From contig JAEUKK010000073.1 in assembly GCA_016792625.1 (NCBI GenBank), positions 1-59,837 on the forward strand: DNA of 59,837 nucleotides, in the 5' to 3' direction. The stretch is from Deltaproteobacteria bacterium. Lineage in GTDB: Bacteria; Myxococcota_A; UBA796; UBA2385. The notes under the pieces were generated by a model. It ran no database searches. It was not told the DNA's origin and was given only the letters and a program-made list of their open reading frames with translations. This document shows, in pieces, positions 16,564 through 25,114 of this stretch. Both the position numbers and the translations under genes were made by a program. The first letter of the stretch is position 1, and the number at the start of each line of letters is the position of its first letter.

Positions 16564-16577
16564 GCGGCCCTTGCGGT

Positions 16578-18683
16578 GTGGGCGGCCCGGCGCTGGGGGC
16601 CTTGCCCGCGCGCTACCGCCTGCTGCGCCCGCTCGGCCAGGGCGGCGAGGCCAGCGTCTGGCTCGCCGAAGACAGCGTGCTGGAGCGGCGGGTCGCCATC
16701 AAGCGCGGTCGGCGTCAGCTGCCCCCCGGCGCCGCGGCCTCACACGAAGCGCGCATCGGCGCGGGCATCGTGCACCCCCACGTGCTGCCCGTGCTCGACG
16801 CGGGGGTCGACGACGCGGGCTTCCCCTTCCTGATGGTGCCCTATGTGCGCGGGCCGACCCTGCGCGGGGCGATCCGGCGCTGCCACCAGGCTGACCCGGC
16901 CTGGCCGCTGCGGGGCTTGATCGGTAGCTGGGCGCTGCTCTGCGCGGCGGTCGCCCACGCGCACCGGCGCGGCGTTGTGCACGGCGACCTCTCGGCGGGC
17001 AACGTGCTGCTCGGCCCCTCGCTGGCCGGCGCCCCGCGCGAGGTCTTCCTCATCGACTGGGGTTTGGCCCGCGGGCCCCGGGCCGCGGCCCGGCGCGGCG
17101 GGCCGATGGGCACCCCCTCGACCATGGCCCCCGAGCTGGCCCGCGGCGCGGTCGAGATTGGCCCGCTGGTCGATATTTACGCCCTGGGCGCCATCCTGTT
17201 CCACGTGCTGGGCGGCCAGCGTTACCTCGCCGGCCTCAGCCGGGCCCAGGCCCTGCGCGCGCTCGCCCACCGTCCGCCCCTGCCGCGGCCCCCTGATCCG
17301 CGCCCGGGTGGCCTGCGTGCGCTGGTGCTGGCCTGTATGGACGAGGACCCGGCCCGTCGGCCGCCTCGGGTGGAGGAGCTGGAGGCCGCCGCGGCGGAGT
17401 TCTTGCGCCGCGCGGAGCGCGCTGACGCCGCCCGCGCCCGGCTGGCCGAGGCTCGGGTGCTGCGGGCCCGCGCCGAGGCGCTGCGGGCGCCCTTGGCCGC
17501 CGCCAGGGCCCAGCGTCAAGTCGAAGATGACCTTCTGTACGCCGATCTCATCGCAGGGCCTGAGCCAGATCGGCCGGTCTGCCCGGAGCTTGGGGCCGCG
17601 CTGCCCCCGCGGGCGGCGGCGGCGGTCCGGCGGGCGGCGGCGCTGGTGGCCGAAGCGGAGGCGGAGGCGGCCTTGGGGCGGGCGGCGCGCGCGGCGCGGC
17701 GGGCCCTGGTCTCGGGGGAGGGCGCCGGAGCGGCGGTCGATGGCGCAGGATCCGGCCGATCACCTTGGGCGCCGCCGGCCCCGTGGTGGGCGCCGGGGCC
17801 GGCCGCGCCGCCGGCGGAGGAGGGGGCCCCCGGGCGCCTCGGGCTGGCCCTCAGCCGGCCCGCGGCGGTGGAGCTGCAGCGCTGGTCGCACGCCGCGCTG
17901 GCCTTTGTGCCCTCCCAGACGCTGGAGCCGACGACCCAAGTGGATCTGCTGTTGCGGCCGGGGAGCTGGCGCCTGCGGCTGCGCTGCGCGGACGGCGGCC
18001 GGTGGACCTGGCCCTTCGTGGTGCCACCCGGCGGTCGGGCGGGCGCGCGCGGGCCCGATGGGGCGCCGGCGCCGCTCTGGCTGCCCGGGGCGGCCGAGCA
18101 GCGGCCGGGGGAGCGCTTCATCCCCGCGGGCTGGCAGCCCCTCGGCGGAGATGGCCTGGTGGAGGGCGCTCTGGGGCAGCCCGAGGGTGAGCGGTACCTG
18201 GGCGGCTTCTTCATCACGGTCGAGCCCGAGGCCCTCGACGAGGGCGGGGGCCACGCGCGGCCGGCCACGGCGGCGGCCTTGGCGGAGGCGCGGGGCGGGC
18301 GCCTGCCCACCGAGCTCGAGTGGGCGCGCGCGGTGCAGGGGGTGGATCGGCGGCCCTTCCCCTGGGGATGGCTGGTCGACCCCCGCCTCGTGGCGGTCAG
18401 CGGGGCCGAGCTGCCGGCGGAGGGTCATGGTCCCCGCCCGCCCGACCCCTGCGCCTTCCCGTTGGACGCGGGGCCCTTCGATTTGGGCCTCGCGGTGGGC
18501 GGCCTGCGCTGCGTCTGCGCGCCGGCGGCCGGCCTTGCCCTGCCTGTGGGCGCGGCGCCGCTGCGGGGGGCCGGGCCCGCCGGTGGCCCCGCCGACGCCC
18601 GGATCGGCGCGCGCCGCTGGGCGCCGCTGGACCGCGCGCTGCCGGGGCTGGCCCTGCGGGTCGTCCGGCCGGCGGGGCCATGA
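16578..18683 (+). CDS. Ser/Thr protein kinase with C-terminal SUMF/FGE-like domain
   Basis: A 701-residue Hanks-type kinase. Residues 13-270 hold a Gly-rich loop (PLGQGGEASVW), Lys42, a helix-C Glu (about 57), the catalytic loop HGDLSAGNVLL (Asp137, Asn142), DWG (160-162) instead of DFG, and MAPEL. HGD and DWG are atypical, but the key Asp and Lys residues remain, so activity is plausible. A long Ala/Arg-rich helical region (about 280-400) follows. The C-terminal third carries RLPTELEWARA and a FPWGW motif like the formylglycine-generating/SUMF1 fold, which in bacterial kinases usually acts as a ligand-binding module. No membrane segment is clear. GTG start; the stop overlaps the deaminase-fold gene as ATGA. 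Confidence 0.87.
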   Translation: MGGPALGALPARYRLLRPLGQGGEASVWLAEDSVLERRVAIKRGRRQLPPGAAASHEARIGAGIVHPHVLPVLDAGVDDAGFPFLMVPYVRGPTLRGAIRRCHQADPAWPLRGLIGSWALLCAAVAHAHRRGVVHGDLSAGNVLLGPSLAGAPREVFLIDWGLARGPRAAARRGGPMGTPSTMAPELARGAVEIGPLVDIYALGAILFHVLGGQRYLAGLSRAQALRALAHRPPLPRPPDPRPGGLRALVLACMDEDPARRPPRVEELEAAAAEFLRRAERADAARARLAEARVLRARAEALRAPLAAARAQRQVEDDLLYADLIAGPEPDRPVCPELGAALPPRAAAAVRRAAALVAEAEAEAALGRAARAARRALVSGEGAGAAVDGAGSGRSPWAPPAPWWAPGPAAPPAEEGAPGRLGLALSRPAAVELQRWSHAALAFVPSQTLEPTTQVDLLLRPGSWRLRLRCADGGRWTWPFVVPPGGRAGARGPDGAPAPLWLPGAAEQRPGERFIPAGWQPLGGDGLVEGALGQPEGERYLGGFFITVEPEALDEGGGHARPATAAALAEARGGRLPTELEWARAVQGVDRRPFPWGWLVDPRLVAVSGAELPAEGHGPRPPDPCAFPLDAGPFDLGLAVGGLRCVCAPAAGLALPVGAAPLRGAGPAGGPADARIGARRWAPLDRALPGLALRVVRPAGP

Positions 18684-19576
18684 GCGCGCGGTCGCCCGAG
18701 GTCGAAGATGACCCGCTGGACGTCATCGTCGACGGGGGCACTGCGGGCGTGGGGCGCGCGCCCGAGCCCGAGGTCGCGGCGGTGGCGGGCTGGCTGGGGG
18801 CGCTGCAGGCGGCCGGGGCCGTGCCCCCCGGCGCCGAGGTGGCGCTGCTGCTCAGTCATTCCGGCCAGCTCTTGGTTCACGCGGCGCCGCCGGACCCCGC
18901 CGAGCTGCTCGGCGCGGCGGCGGGCCTGGTCATCGGGCTGGCGGAGCACGCGGGGCCCGGGGCCCGCTGGGCGGCCCGGCGGCGCTTGTGGAGCACCTGC
19001 GACGCGCCGCTGGACCGGGCGGCGGCCCAGGTCGGGGCCCGCCGTGGGCGTTTTGGACTGCAGCCGGGCCCGCTGACCCAGCCCCTGCCGCCGGTGGTGG
19101 ACCTCGGGCCCGCCCTCGCCCGGGCCCGCGCGCGCGGTCGGCTCTTGTCGCCGCCGCCGGGGCCCCCGCTGGCCCGCGCCTGGGCGGCGGTCGGCGGGCG
19201 ATCGGCGAGCGCCCCCGACGGCGCGCCGCGCTGGGCCGCGGATCGGCCGGTGGGCGCAGCCCTGGTCGACGGCGGGGGGCGGCCCTTGGGCGTGGCCCGC
19301 AACCAGGCGGCAGAGCACCGCCTGCTGCACGCCGAGGTGGTGCTGCTGCTCGGTGTGCTCGCTGAGCGGGGCGCGCCGCTGCCGCCCGGCTGCCGCCTCT
19401 ACACGACGCTCCAGCCCTGCCGGCTCTGCGCGGCGCTCATCGTCGAGGCGGGCGTCAGCGAGGTCATCTTCGACGAGCCGGAGCCCGGGCGTTTTGGGCA
19501 GGCCACCGCGCTGCAGGCGGCGGGCATCGAGCGCCGCGCCCGCCCCGACGAGGGCGCTCAGTCAGACCCCGCTTAG
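18680..19576 (+). CDS. Deaminase-fold protein (Bd3614-like cytidine deaminase superfamily)
   Basis: A 298-residue protein translationally coupled to the kinase upstream (ATGA overlap). The C-terminal part (about 185-285) has the zinc site of the cytidine deaminase superfamily, HAE (217-219) and PCRLC (246-250), with VGAALVDGGG ahead of it and VIFDEPEPG after. The N-terminal 180 residues are Ala/Pro-rich, without a family I know, but contain a possible roadblock-like stretch (ALLLSHSGQLLVHA). The HAE...PCxxC spacing recalls the Bd3614-type deaminases of delta-proteobacterial lineages. It could act on free nucleotides, RNA or a modified base. Its coupling to a signalling kinase is noteworthy. 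Confidence 0.72.
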   Translation: MSARSPEVEDDPLDVIVDGGTAGVGRAPEPEVAAVAGWLGALQAAGAVPPGAEVALLLSHSGQLLVHAAPPDPAELLGAAAGLVIGLAEHAGPGARWAARRRLWSTCDAPLDRAAAQVGARRGRFGLQPGPLTQPLPPVVDLGPALARARARGRLLSPPPGPPLARAWAAVGGRSASAPDGAPRWAADRPVGAALVDGGGRPLGVARNQAAEHRLLHAEVVLLLGVLAERGAPLPPGCRLYTTLQPCRLCAALIVEAGVSEVIFDEPEPGRFGQATALQAAGIERRARPDEGAQSDPA

Positions 19577-19586
19577 CGCCTGGGCT

Positions 19587-20204
19587 TTAGGCCAGCGGCA
19601 GCGCCGCGTCGAGCAGCGCCCGGATCGCGCCGAGCTGCCGGGGGTGCAGCTCATGGCCGCCGCCGTGCTCCTGCAGCTCGACGGCGTGGCCTTGGGCCGC
19701 CAGCGCCGCCGCCGCGGCTCGCCCGGCCGAGATGGGCACCACCTCGTCGCTCTGGCCATGGGAGACCAGGGCGCGGGTCGGCCCGGGCCCCACCCCGGGC
19801 GCCCAGGGCAGGCCCACCGCGTAGCCGGAGAGGGTGATGAGGCCGGCCGGCGGCCGGGGCAGGCGCTGGAGCAGGGCCATCGCCATGGCCGCACCTTGGG
19901 AGAAGCCGCCGAGCACAACGTCAGCCACGTCGATCTGGTGCTCGGCGAGCAGCCCGCGCAGGGCGGCGGCGGTCGTGTCGACGTCGGGCAGGTGGGCCCG
20001 CTCACCCTGGCCGAAGGGGGCGACCAGGTCGTACCAAGCGGTGGCCCGCTCGCCCCCGTAGAGGCGGATGGCGCGCAGGGGCGCTGCGGGGTGCAGCCAG
20101 CGCAGGTCGACCCGGCCCACCGCCCGGCCCAGGCCGGCGAAGTCATCGGGGCCAGCGCCGAAACCATGCAGCCAGAGCACCGTGCCGCGGGGCGTCTTCG
20201 ACAT
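19587..20204 (-). CDS. Phospholipase/carboxylesterase family alpha/beta hydrolase
   Basis: A 205-residue compact alpha/beta hydrolase of the acyl-protein thioesterase/YpfH type. The oxyanion strand is LWLHGFGAG, the nucleophile elbow GFSQG (Ser102), with Asp153 in HGQSDEVVP and His184 in HGGGHELHP completing the triad. No signal peptide is seen, so it is cytosolic and probably cleaves small esters or thioesters. The start at 20204 follows the family N-terminus; the frame runs open further upstream without a better start. It is convergent with the deaminase-fold gene, with only 10 bases between the stop codons. Confidence 0.88.
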   Translation of the reverse strand: MSKTPRGTVLWLHGFGAGPDDFAGLGRAVGRVDLRWLHPAAPLRAIRLYGGERATAWYDLVAPFGQGERAHLPDVDTTAAALRGLLAEHQIDVADVVLGGFSQGAAMAMALLQRLPRPPAGLITLSGYAVGLPWAPGVGPGPTRALVSHGQSDEVVPISAGRAAAAALAAQGHAVELQEHGGGHELHPRQLGAIRALLDAALPLA

Positions 20205-20271
20205 GGTGGACCTCAAGCGGGGGAGGGGAGGCGGGGAGGCACGGGGGACACGGGGAGGTGGGCGGGCCGCC

Positions 20272-20676
20272 TCAGCCGCCCGCGGGCCGGACCGCGCGCA
20301 CGACCTCGACCTGCTCGGTCTCGCCGCACTCGGGGTCACCTTGGCACTCGGCGGCCGACACGGTGGCCCGCTCGGTGGTGAGGTTGACGCGCTGGCCGAT
20401 GTAGCGGGTCGCGTCGTCGGGGCCGCCGGGGCAGAGCTCGGGGATGGCGAGCAGCTCGCCATCTTCGCCGCCCTCGACCGTGAGGTAGCAGCCGCGGTCG
20501 CCGGCCACCGCCCCGCGCAAGATCAGGCCGGCGGGGGCGGCCGGCGGCAGGGGCGCCTCGACCTGGGCCGGCGGGGGCGCGATCGGCGCGGCGGGCGCGG
20601 TGGGGGACCCGCCGCAGGCGCCGAGCAGGAGCAGGGCGGCGAGCAGCGGGGAGAAGTGGCGGAGGGTGTTTTGCAT
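20272..20676 (-). CDS. Small lipoprotein, unknown function
   Basis: A 134-residue predicted lipoprotein with signal MQNTLRHFSPLLAALLLLGAC (lipobox LGAC). A Pro/Ala linker leads to a folded part with four cysteines (RGCYLTVEG, PELCPGG, AECQGDPEC) that may form two disulfides, as expected of an exported protein. No family is recognised. GGAGCCTCC precedes the ATG. It is divergent from the small membrane-protein gene at 20811 and 67 bases upstream of the esterase gene on the same strand, so they may share a transcript. Confidence 0.72.
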   Translation of the reverse strand: MQNTLRHFSPLLAALLLLGACGGSPTAPAAPIAPPPAQVEAPLPPAAPAGLILRGAVAGDRGCYLTVEGGEDGELLAIPELCPGGPDDATRYIGQRVNLTTERATVSAAECQGDPECGETEQVEVVRAVRPAGG

Positions 20677-20810
20677 GGAGGCTCCTGCTGGGGGGCTAAC
20701 CAGCGCGGGCCTGCCCAGGCCGGCGGCCGCGCCGCCGGATGGGCGGCAAGAGCGGCGCCCGGCGCGCGCGACCCGCGCCCCGGGCGGGCATCGGGGCCGG
20801 CGAGGTGCCC

Positions 20811-21098
20811 GTGCCCCCCACCCGCTCGCCGCTCGCTCTTCGGTCGACTTCGCCGCTCGCGGCGCCCCTCGTCGCCGCGCTCACCCTGGGCCTCGCGCCC
20901 TTTGTCCCCGAGCCCCACCTGCTCGGAAAGCTGCGCTGGGTCGCTGGCGGCGCGGTGGGCATGCAGCCGATGGACTGGTTTGATCTGCTCATGCACGGCG
21001 CGCCGGTGGTCTGGCTGCTCGTCGCGGTCGCGCGGTGGCTGTGGGCGGCCCGCGCCCTTCAGCAGGCGGGGGCCGCGGGCGGTCGCGGGCCGACCTGA
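20811..21098 (+). CDS. Small membrane protein of the 'RND transporter-like' orphan family
   Basis: A 95-residue protein with two hydrophobic segments (about 15-35 and 60-80). It carries LGLAPFVPEPHLLGKLRWV and DWFDLLMHGAP, a pattern I recall from short proteins annotated loosely as RND transporter fragments in many proteobacteria; the real function is unknown. The GTG at 20811 is chosen because GAGG lies 5 bases before it in the sequence GAGGTGCCCGTG, the same arrangement as at two other starts in this window. A longer frame from an ATG at 20739 would add an implausible Arg/Pro leader. It is flanked by divergent and convergent genes. Confidence 0.68.
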   Translation: MPPTRSPLALRSTSPLAAPLVAALTLGLAPFVPEPHLLGKLRWVAGGAVGMQPMDWFDLLMHGAPVVWLLVAVARWLWAARALQQAGAAGGRGPT

Positions 21099-21281
21099 GG
21101 CCACCGCGCCCGGTGGACCGGAGCGCGGCGCGCCCCGCGCCGGTCGCGCAGCGACCACGCCCGCGCGGCCGCGGACCTTGGCCGCGGCCGGGCCCCGCGG
21201 GCGTGCGCGCAGGGGCACCTTGGGCGCCCGACCGGGCCCTCTCTTCCACCTGAGGCGGTGGTCAGGGCGCGCGGGGCGGCC

Positions 21282-22160
21282 TCAGCGCCGCTGGGCTTCG
21301 AGGCTGCGCTCGAGCGCGTCGCCCAGGGTCACGGTGCGCTCGTGCGCCGCTTCGATGGCCTCGGTGACCGTCGCCGCGAGCTGCCCGCGCTTGAGCACCT
21401 GGAGGGCCCGGCTGGTGGTGCCGCCGGGGCTGGTGACCTCGTCAATGAGCTGGGCCACGTGGGTGTGGTCGCGGCCGGCCGCCCGGATCATCTCGGCGGT
21501 GCCGATGACCGTGGCCAGCACCGTGTCGTGGGCGACGCCGCGGGGCTCGCCCACGTAGACCGCGGCTTCGAACATCGCTTTGACGAACTCGGCCACGATC
21601 GCCGGCCCCGAGCCGCTCACCGCGGTCGCCCGGTCGATGTGGCCCTCGTCGTCGACGTAGACCTCTTCGCCCATGGTGCGCAACAGCTGGCGGACCCGGT
21701 CGAGATCGGCGCCCTGGTGCGGATCGGGGAGGGTCCACACGGTCATGCCGCGCCGGATGCGGCAGGGCAGGTTCGGCATGCAGCGGGCGACCCGCGCGTG
21801 CGCGAGACCAGCCTGCAAGGCGCGGATTCGCGCGCCAGCCACGATGCTGAGCACCACCGTCTCGGGCGCGAGCTGGCCCGAGAGCTCGGCGAGCACCTCG
21901 GCGAGGTTCTGCGGCTTGACCGCGAGCACCACCACCGGCGCCCGCGCCGCGCAGGCCCGGTTGTCGGCGGTGGTCTGCACGCCCAGGGTGGCCTCGAGCT
22001 GGGCGCGCCGGGCCGCGCTCTTGTCGCTGGCGCAGAGCTGGCTCGGGGCGAGCAGGCCCGCCTCGAGCAGGCCCGACATCATGACCTCGGCCATGACGCC
22101 CGCGCCGATAAAGGCGTACTGTACGTTGTTCTGGTCGGCGGTGTCTTGGTTGGTGCCCAC
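21282..22160 (-). CDS. proC: Pyrroline-5-carboxylate reductase
   Basis: A 292-residue ProC, the last enzyme of proline biosynthesis (NAD(P)H-dependent reduction of pyrroline-5-carboxylate). The N-terminal Rossmann strand carries IGAGVMAEVM, followed by VVLAVKPQNLAEVL, RCMPNLPCRIRRGMT, the active-site GSGPAIVAEF region and the C-terminal helical dimerisation domain with EVTSPGGTTSRAL. Length is normal (family about 270-290). About 13 residues precede the Rossmann fold, with no targeting sequence. It is flanked on the same strand by a histidine kinase, 66 bases upstream. Confidence 0.95.
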   Translation of the reverse strand: MGTNQDTADQNNVQYAFIGAGVMAEVMMSGLLEAGLLAPSQLCASDKSAARRAQLEATLGVQTTADNRACAARAPVVVLAVKPQNLAEVLAELSGQLAPETVVLSIVAGARIRALQAGLAHARVARCMPNLPCRIRRGMTVWTLPDPHQGADLDRVRQLLRTMGEEVYVDDEGHIDRATAVSGSGPAIVAEFVKAMFEAAVYVGEPRGVAHDTVLATVIGTAEMIRAAGRDHTHVAQLIDEVTSPGGTTSRALQVLKRGQLAATVTEAIEAAHERTVTLGDALERSLEAQRR

Positions 22161-22226
22161 GAGCTCGCCCTCCGCGGCGCGGCGGCGGCTATCCAGCGGG
22201 GCGGTGGGCGGCCCGCGCCTGGCCCC

Positions 22227-24083
22227 TCAGCTGCCCCGCACCGCCCGCTGCAGCTGGTCGAGGGTGTAGGGCTTGCCGACGAAGTCGTCCATGCCCGCGG
22301 CGAGGCCGGCCTCGCGGTCCTCGGCCCGCACGTTCGCGGTCACGCCGACGATGCGCAGGCGCACCCCGGCGGCCCGGGCCCGGCGTGTGACCTCGAGGCC
22401 GTCCATGCCGGGCAGCTGCCAGTCCATCAAAATGATGTCCCAGTGGTCACCTTCGAGGATGCGGCTGAGCGCGGCCGGGCCCTCGTCGACCACCTCGACC
22501 GAGAAGCCGAGCCGCTCCATCATCATCGTCGCCACGACCTGGTTGACCGCCACGTCTTCGACCAACAAGCAGCGCGGCTTCGCGGCAACGGCGCGCGCGG
22601 CCGGTGCGGCCGGTGTGTTGGTCGGCGCCGCATCGGGCGGGGGCGGGCCCTCCGGCGCGGGGAGCGGGCCGTCCGGCGCGGGGAGCGGGGCCGACCCGCC
22701 GGGGAGCACGTCCGGCGGCGGACCGACCGGGGCGGGGTCGGCCGGCGGGGCGGTGCCAGGCGGCGCGGGGCGCAGCGGCAGGCAGACCGTGAAGCGGCTG
22801 CCCAGGCCGGGCGCCGACTGGAGCTCGATGCGGCCCCCCATCAGGCCGACCAGGCGCGAGCAGATGGCGAGGCCGAGGCCCGTGCCGCCGTGGCGCCGCG
22901 AGGTCGAGGAGTCGGCCTGGGTGAACGGCTCGAAAATGCGCTGCTGCGCGTCAACATCGACGCCGATGCCCGTGTCGCGCACCGAGAGGCGCAGGGTCGG
23001 GCCGCTCAGCGCGGCAGAGAGCTCGACCTCGCCCGCCGCGGTGAACTTGATCGCGTTGCCGACCAGGTTGAGGAGGACCTGGCGGACCCGCGCCGGGTCG
23101 CCGAGCAGCAGCGGGGGGACCTCAGGCCCGCAGCGCGTGCGCAGCACCAAGCCCTTGCGCGCGGCGCTCTGGCCAAAAAGTTGGCGCACCTCTTCGAGCG
23201 CGGTGGGCACCGCCCAGGGCAGCTCGTCGAGCTGCACGTGCCCGCTCTCGACCTTGCTGAGATCGAGGATGTCGTTGAGCAGGCTGACCAGGGTGCGCCC
23301 GCTCTCGTGGATGGTGCGCAGCTGCAGGCGCTGGGCCTCGGTGAGGTTCTTGCCGTGCAGCAGGACCTCGGCCAAGCCGAGCACGCCGTTCATCGGGGTG
23401 CGCAGCTCGTGGCTCATGTTCGCCAAGAAGGAGGATTTTGCGGCGTTCGCCGCGTCGGCGGCCGCCCGGGCCTCGTCGGCGGCGCGGCGGGCCTGCTCGA
23501 CCTGCTGGCGCTGGATCTCGTTGAGCACCTGCAGGAAGTAGCCGATGCCCGCGATGTAGCCGACCAAAAGCAGCAGGTTGAGGGTGACCGGCACCGGCTG
23601 GAAGAACTGCAGCAACATGTCGCGCTGCGAGAAGCCGGCCAGCTCGGCGGCGGTGAGCGAGAGCACCGCCGTGATCGAGACCACCGTCCAGCGGCGCACG
23701 GCGCGCTCGCCGATCAAGGCCAGCGCCACCAGGGGCACGGCGGCGAAGATCGGCGTCACCGGGCTGTAGAGCAGGCCGCTGAGCAGGGCCGCGGCCCAGA
23801 TGCCCAGCGCGCCGAAGGCCAGCAGCAGCTGGCTGATCAGGGCGTGGTTGTCGTAGCGGCGGTAGGCGAGCAGGGCGGCGGAGTGCAGCGCGATCGTCGT
23901 GGTCGACACGCCGAGCAGGGCCCAGTGGCCTCGGTAGAGCTGGACGACGCTGTTCCAGGGGACGGTGAGGAGCACGAGCCCCAACATCGCGACGAGCAGC
24001 CGGCCCTGCCGGAGCTCGACCTCGTCAGTTTTGCGCGCCGGCGGGACGAAGTGGTCCAGCGCGCGCAAGATCCAGGGCGGCAT
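22227..24083 (-). CDS. Membrane hybrid histidine kinase with receiver domain
   Basis: A 618-residue sensor. Residues 28-188 form about six transmembrane helices with almost no periplasmic loops, so it probably senses a membrane or intracellular cue. A short coiled coil (190-216) leads to HisKA with phospho-acceptor His225 in FLANMSHELRTP. HATPase_c has NLVGNAIKF (N box, 339-347), DTGIGVD (370-376) and GTGLGLAI. A Pro-rich linker (440-500) joins the C-terminal receiver, with Asp554 (LMDWQLPGMDG) and Lys604. All catalytic residues are present. No cognate regulator is adjacent, so output probably goes through a phosphotransfer protein elsewhere. Confidence 0.94.
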   Translation of the reverse strand: MPPWILRALDHFVPPARKTDEVELRQGRLLVAMLGLVLLTVPWNSVVQLYRGHWALLGVSTTTIALHSAALLAYRRYDNHALISQLLLAFGALGIWAAALLSGLLYSPVTPIFAAVPLVALALIGERAVRRWTVVSITAVLSLTAAELAGFSQRDMLLQFFQPVPVTLNLLLLVGYIAGIGYFLQVLNEIQRQQVEQARRAADEARAAADAANAAKSSFLANMSHELRTPMNGVLGLAEVLLHGKNLTEAQRLQLRTIHESGRTLVSLLNDILDLSKVESGHVQLDELPWAVPTALEEVRQLFGQSAARKGLVLRTRCGPEVPPLLLGDPARVRQVLLNLVGNAIKFTAAGEVELSAALSGPTLRLSVRDTGIGVDVDAQQRIFEPFTQADSSTSRRHGGTGLGLAICSRLVGLMGGRIELQSAPGLGSRFTVCLPLRPAPPGTAPPADPAPVGPPPDVLPGGSAPLPAPDGPLPAPEGPPPPDAAPTNTPAAPAARAVAAKPRCLLVEDVAVNQVVATMMMERLGFSVEVVDEGPAALSRILEGDHWDIILMDWQLPGMDGLEVTRRARAAGVRLRIVGVTANVRAEDREAGLAAGMDDFVGKPYTLDQLQRAVRGS

Positions 24084-24197
24084 CGCTCGACCCTCCGGGG
24101 CGGTGCATCGGTTTTTGTGGCGCTCCGCTTCACACGTTCGGCGTCGGGCGCCCCCTGCGGTGAGGCCCCAGGTCGGCGCGGCCCGGCCCGCGCGCGC

Positions 24198-24217
24198 GCC
24201 GGCGGCCCCAAAACGCG
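24198..24217 (-). repeat. 20-base motif, reverse complement of 13427-13446
   Basis: An exact 20-base match on the opposite strand to 13427-13446, in the 183-base gene-free gap between the histidine kinase and a lipoprotein gene. The rest of this gap shows only G+C-rich dyads. Confidence 0.5.
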
Positions 24218-24266
24218 GCGCGCCGCCGCAGCGGGGGCTGGGCGGCGCGGGGCAGGGCTGGGGCGC

Positions 24267-24884
24267 TCAGAGGGCGGCGTCTTCGACCTCGTCGGCGGCG
24301 TCTTCGGTGTCGGCGCCGCTCAGCGTGGCCTCGAAGCTGGCCTCGATGCGCAGCTCGCCGTCGAGCTCGAGGTCGCCGACGGTGCAGCCCTGGCCGAAGC
24401 TCCAGGCGACGAGGCCCTCTTCGATGCCCTCGGCGGTGAAGGTGCCGCTGACCGTGCCCACCGCGAGGCCGCCGCAGCGGGGGTCGGCGCCGGCCACGGC
24501 GGTGAACGCGCCGTCTTGGGCCACCAGCCCGCCGAGGATGGCGCCCTCTTGGCCCACCTCGGGGTCACGGTTGATGATCTCGATGACCGCCGTCTCTTGT
24601 TTGAGGGGGTGGGCGACCTCGACCTCGCCCCACAGCGCCTCGTCGGGGCAGGTCGCGTCGGCCTCGCTGCACAGCACGTCGAAGACCAGCACGCCCTCGC
24701 TCAGCTGCACCTGCGCGCCCTCGCCCGACTGCACCCGGGCGACCTGCGCGCCGTCTTCGAAGATGTCCCAGCCGGGGCTGTAGCTGACCGTGTAGTCGCC
24801 GCTGACATCTCCGGCGCCGTCCAGCGGCAGGCAGCCGGTGAGCAGGGCGAGGGCGAGGAAAGCGGGGCGGATGGACAGCGACAT
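24267..24884 (-). CDS. Lipoprotein, unknown function
   Basis: A 205-residue predicted lipoprotein: the signal peptide ends at ALLTGC, followed by a mature beta-rich domain. Segments such as VSGDYTVSYSPGWDIF, VLVFDVLCSEA and VGTVSGTFTAEG alternate polar and hydrophobic residues, like a lipocalin- or transthyretin-like sandwich, but no family is recognised. Cysteines occur in pairs (CSEADATC; RCGG with GC), suggesting disulfides. The acidic C-terminal tail (DTEDAADEVEDAA) is unusual. GAGGAGCCCCC precedes the ATG. The 230 bases upstream, towards 25115, hold no gene. Confidence 0.72.
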   Translation of the reverse strand: MSLSIRPAFLALALLTGCLPLDGAGDVSGDYTVSYSPGWDIFEDGAQVARVQSGEGAQVQLSEGVLVFDVLCSEADATCPDEALWGEVEVAHPLKQETAVIEIINRDPEVGQEGAILGGLVAQDGAFTAVAGADPRCGGLAVGTVSGTFTAEGIEEGLVAWSFGQGCTVGDLELDGELRIEASFEATLSGADTEDAADEVEDAAL

Positions 24885-25114
24885 GGGGGCTCCTCAGCGC
24901 GGGCGCGCGCCGGCCCTCGCCCCGCGGACCCCCCGCGTGACGTTGTGGGCCGAATGTCGAGAGGAGCGTGGTGGAGGCCGCTCTCGTGGCCTCCTCCCGC
25001 TCGCTGCGCGCCGGCGTCGGGCCTACGCCGCCCGGCGCGCGCCCATTCACGGCCCTTGTGCGCTGCGCGAGGCGGCGCAATTTCTCGGCCCTGACAGCGG
25101 TGCGGGCGCGGCCC

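Noticed and set aside
21258..25094. Plus-strand open frame of 1278 codons, and other long frames antisense to real genes
   Set aside because: It lies antisense to proC, the histidine kinase and a lipoprotein, all clear families. Long shadow frames are expected at this G+C content.
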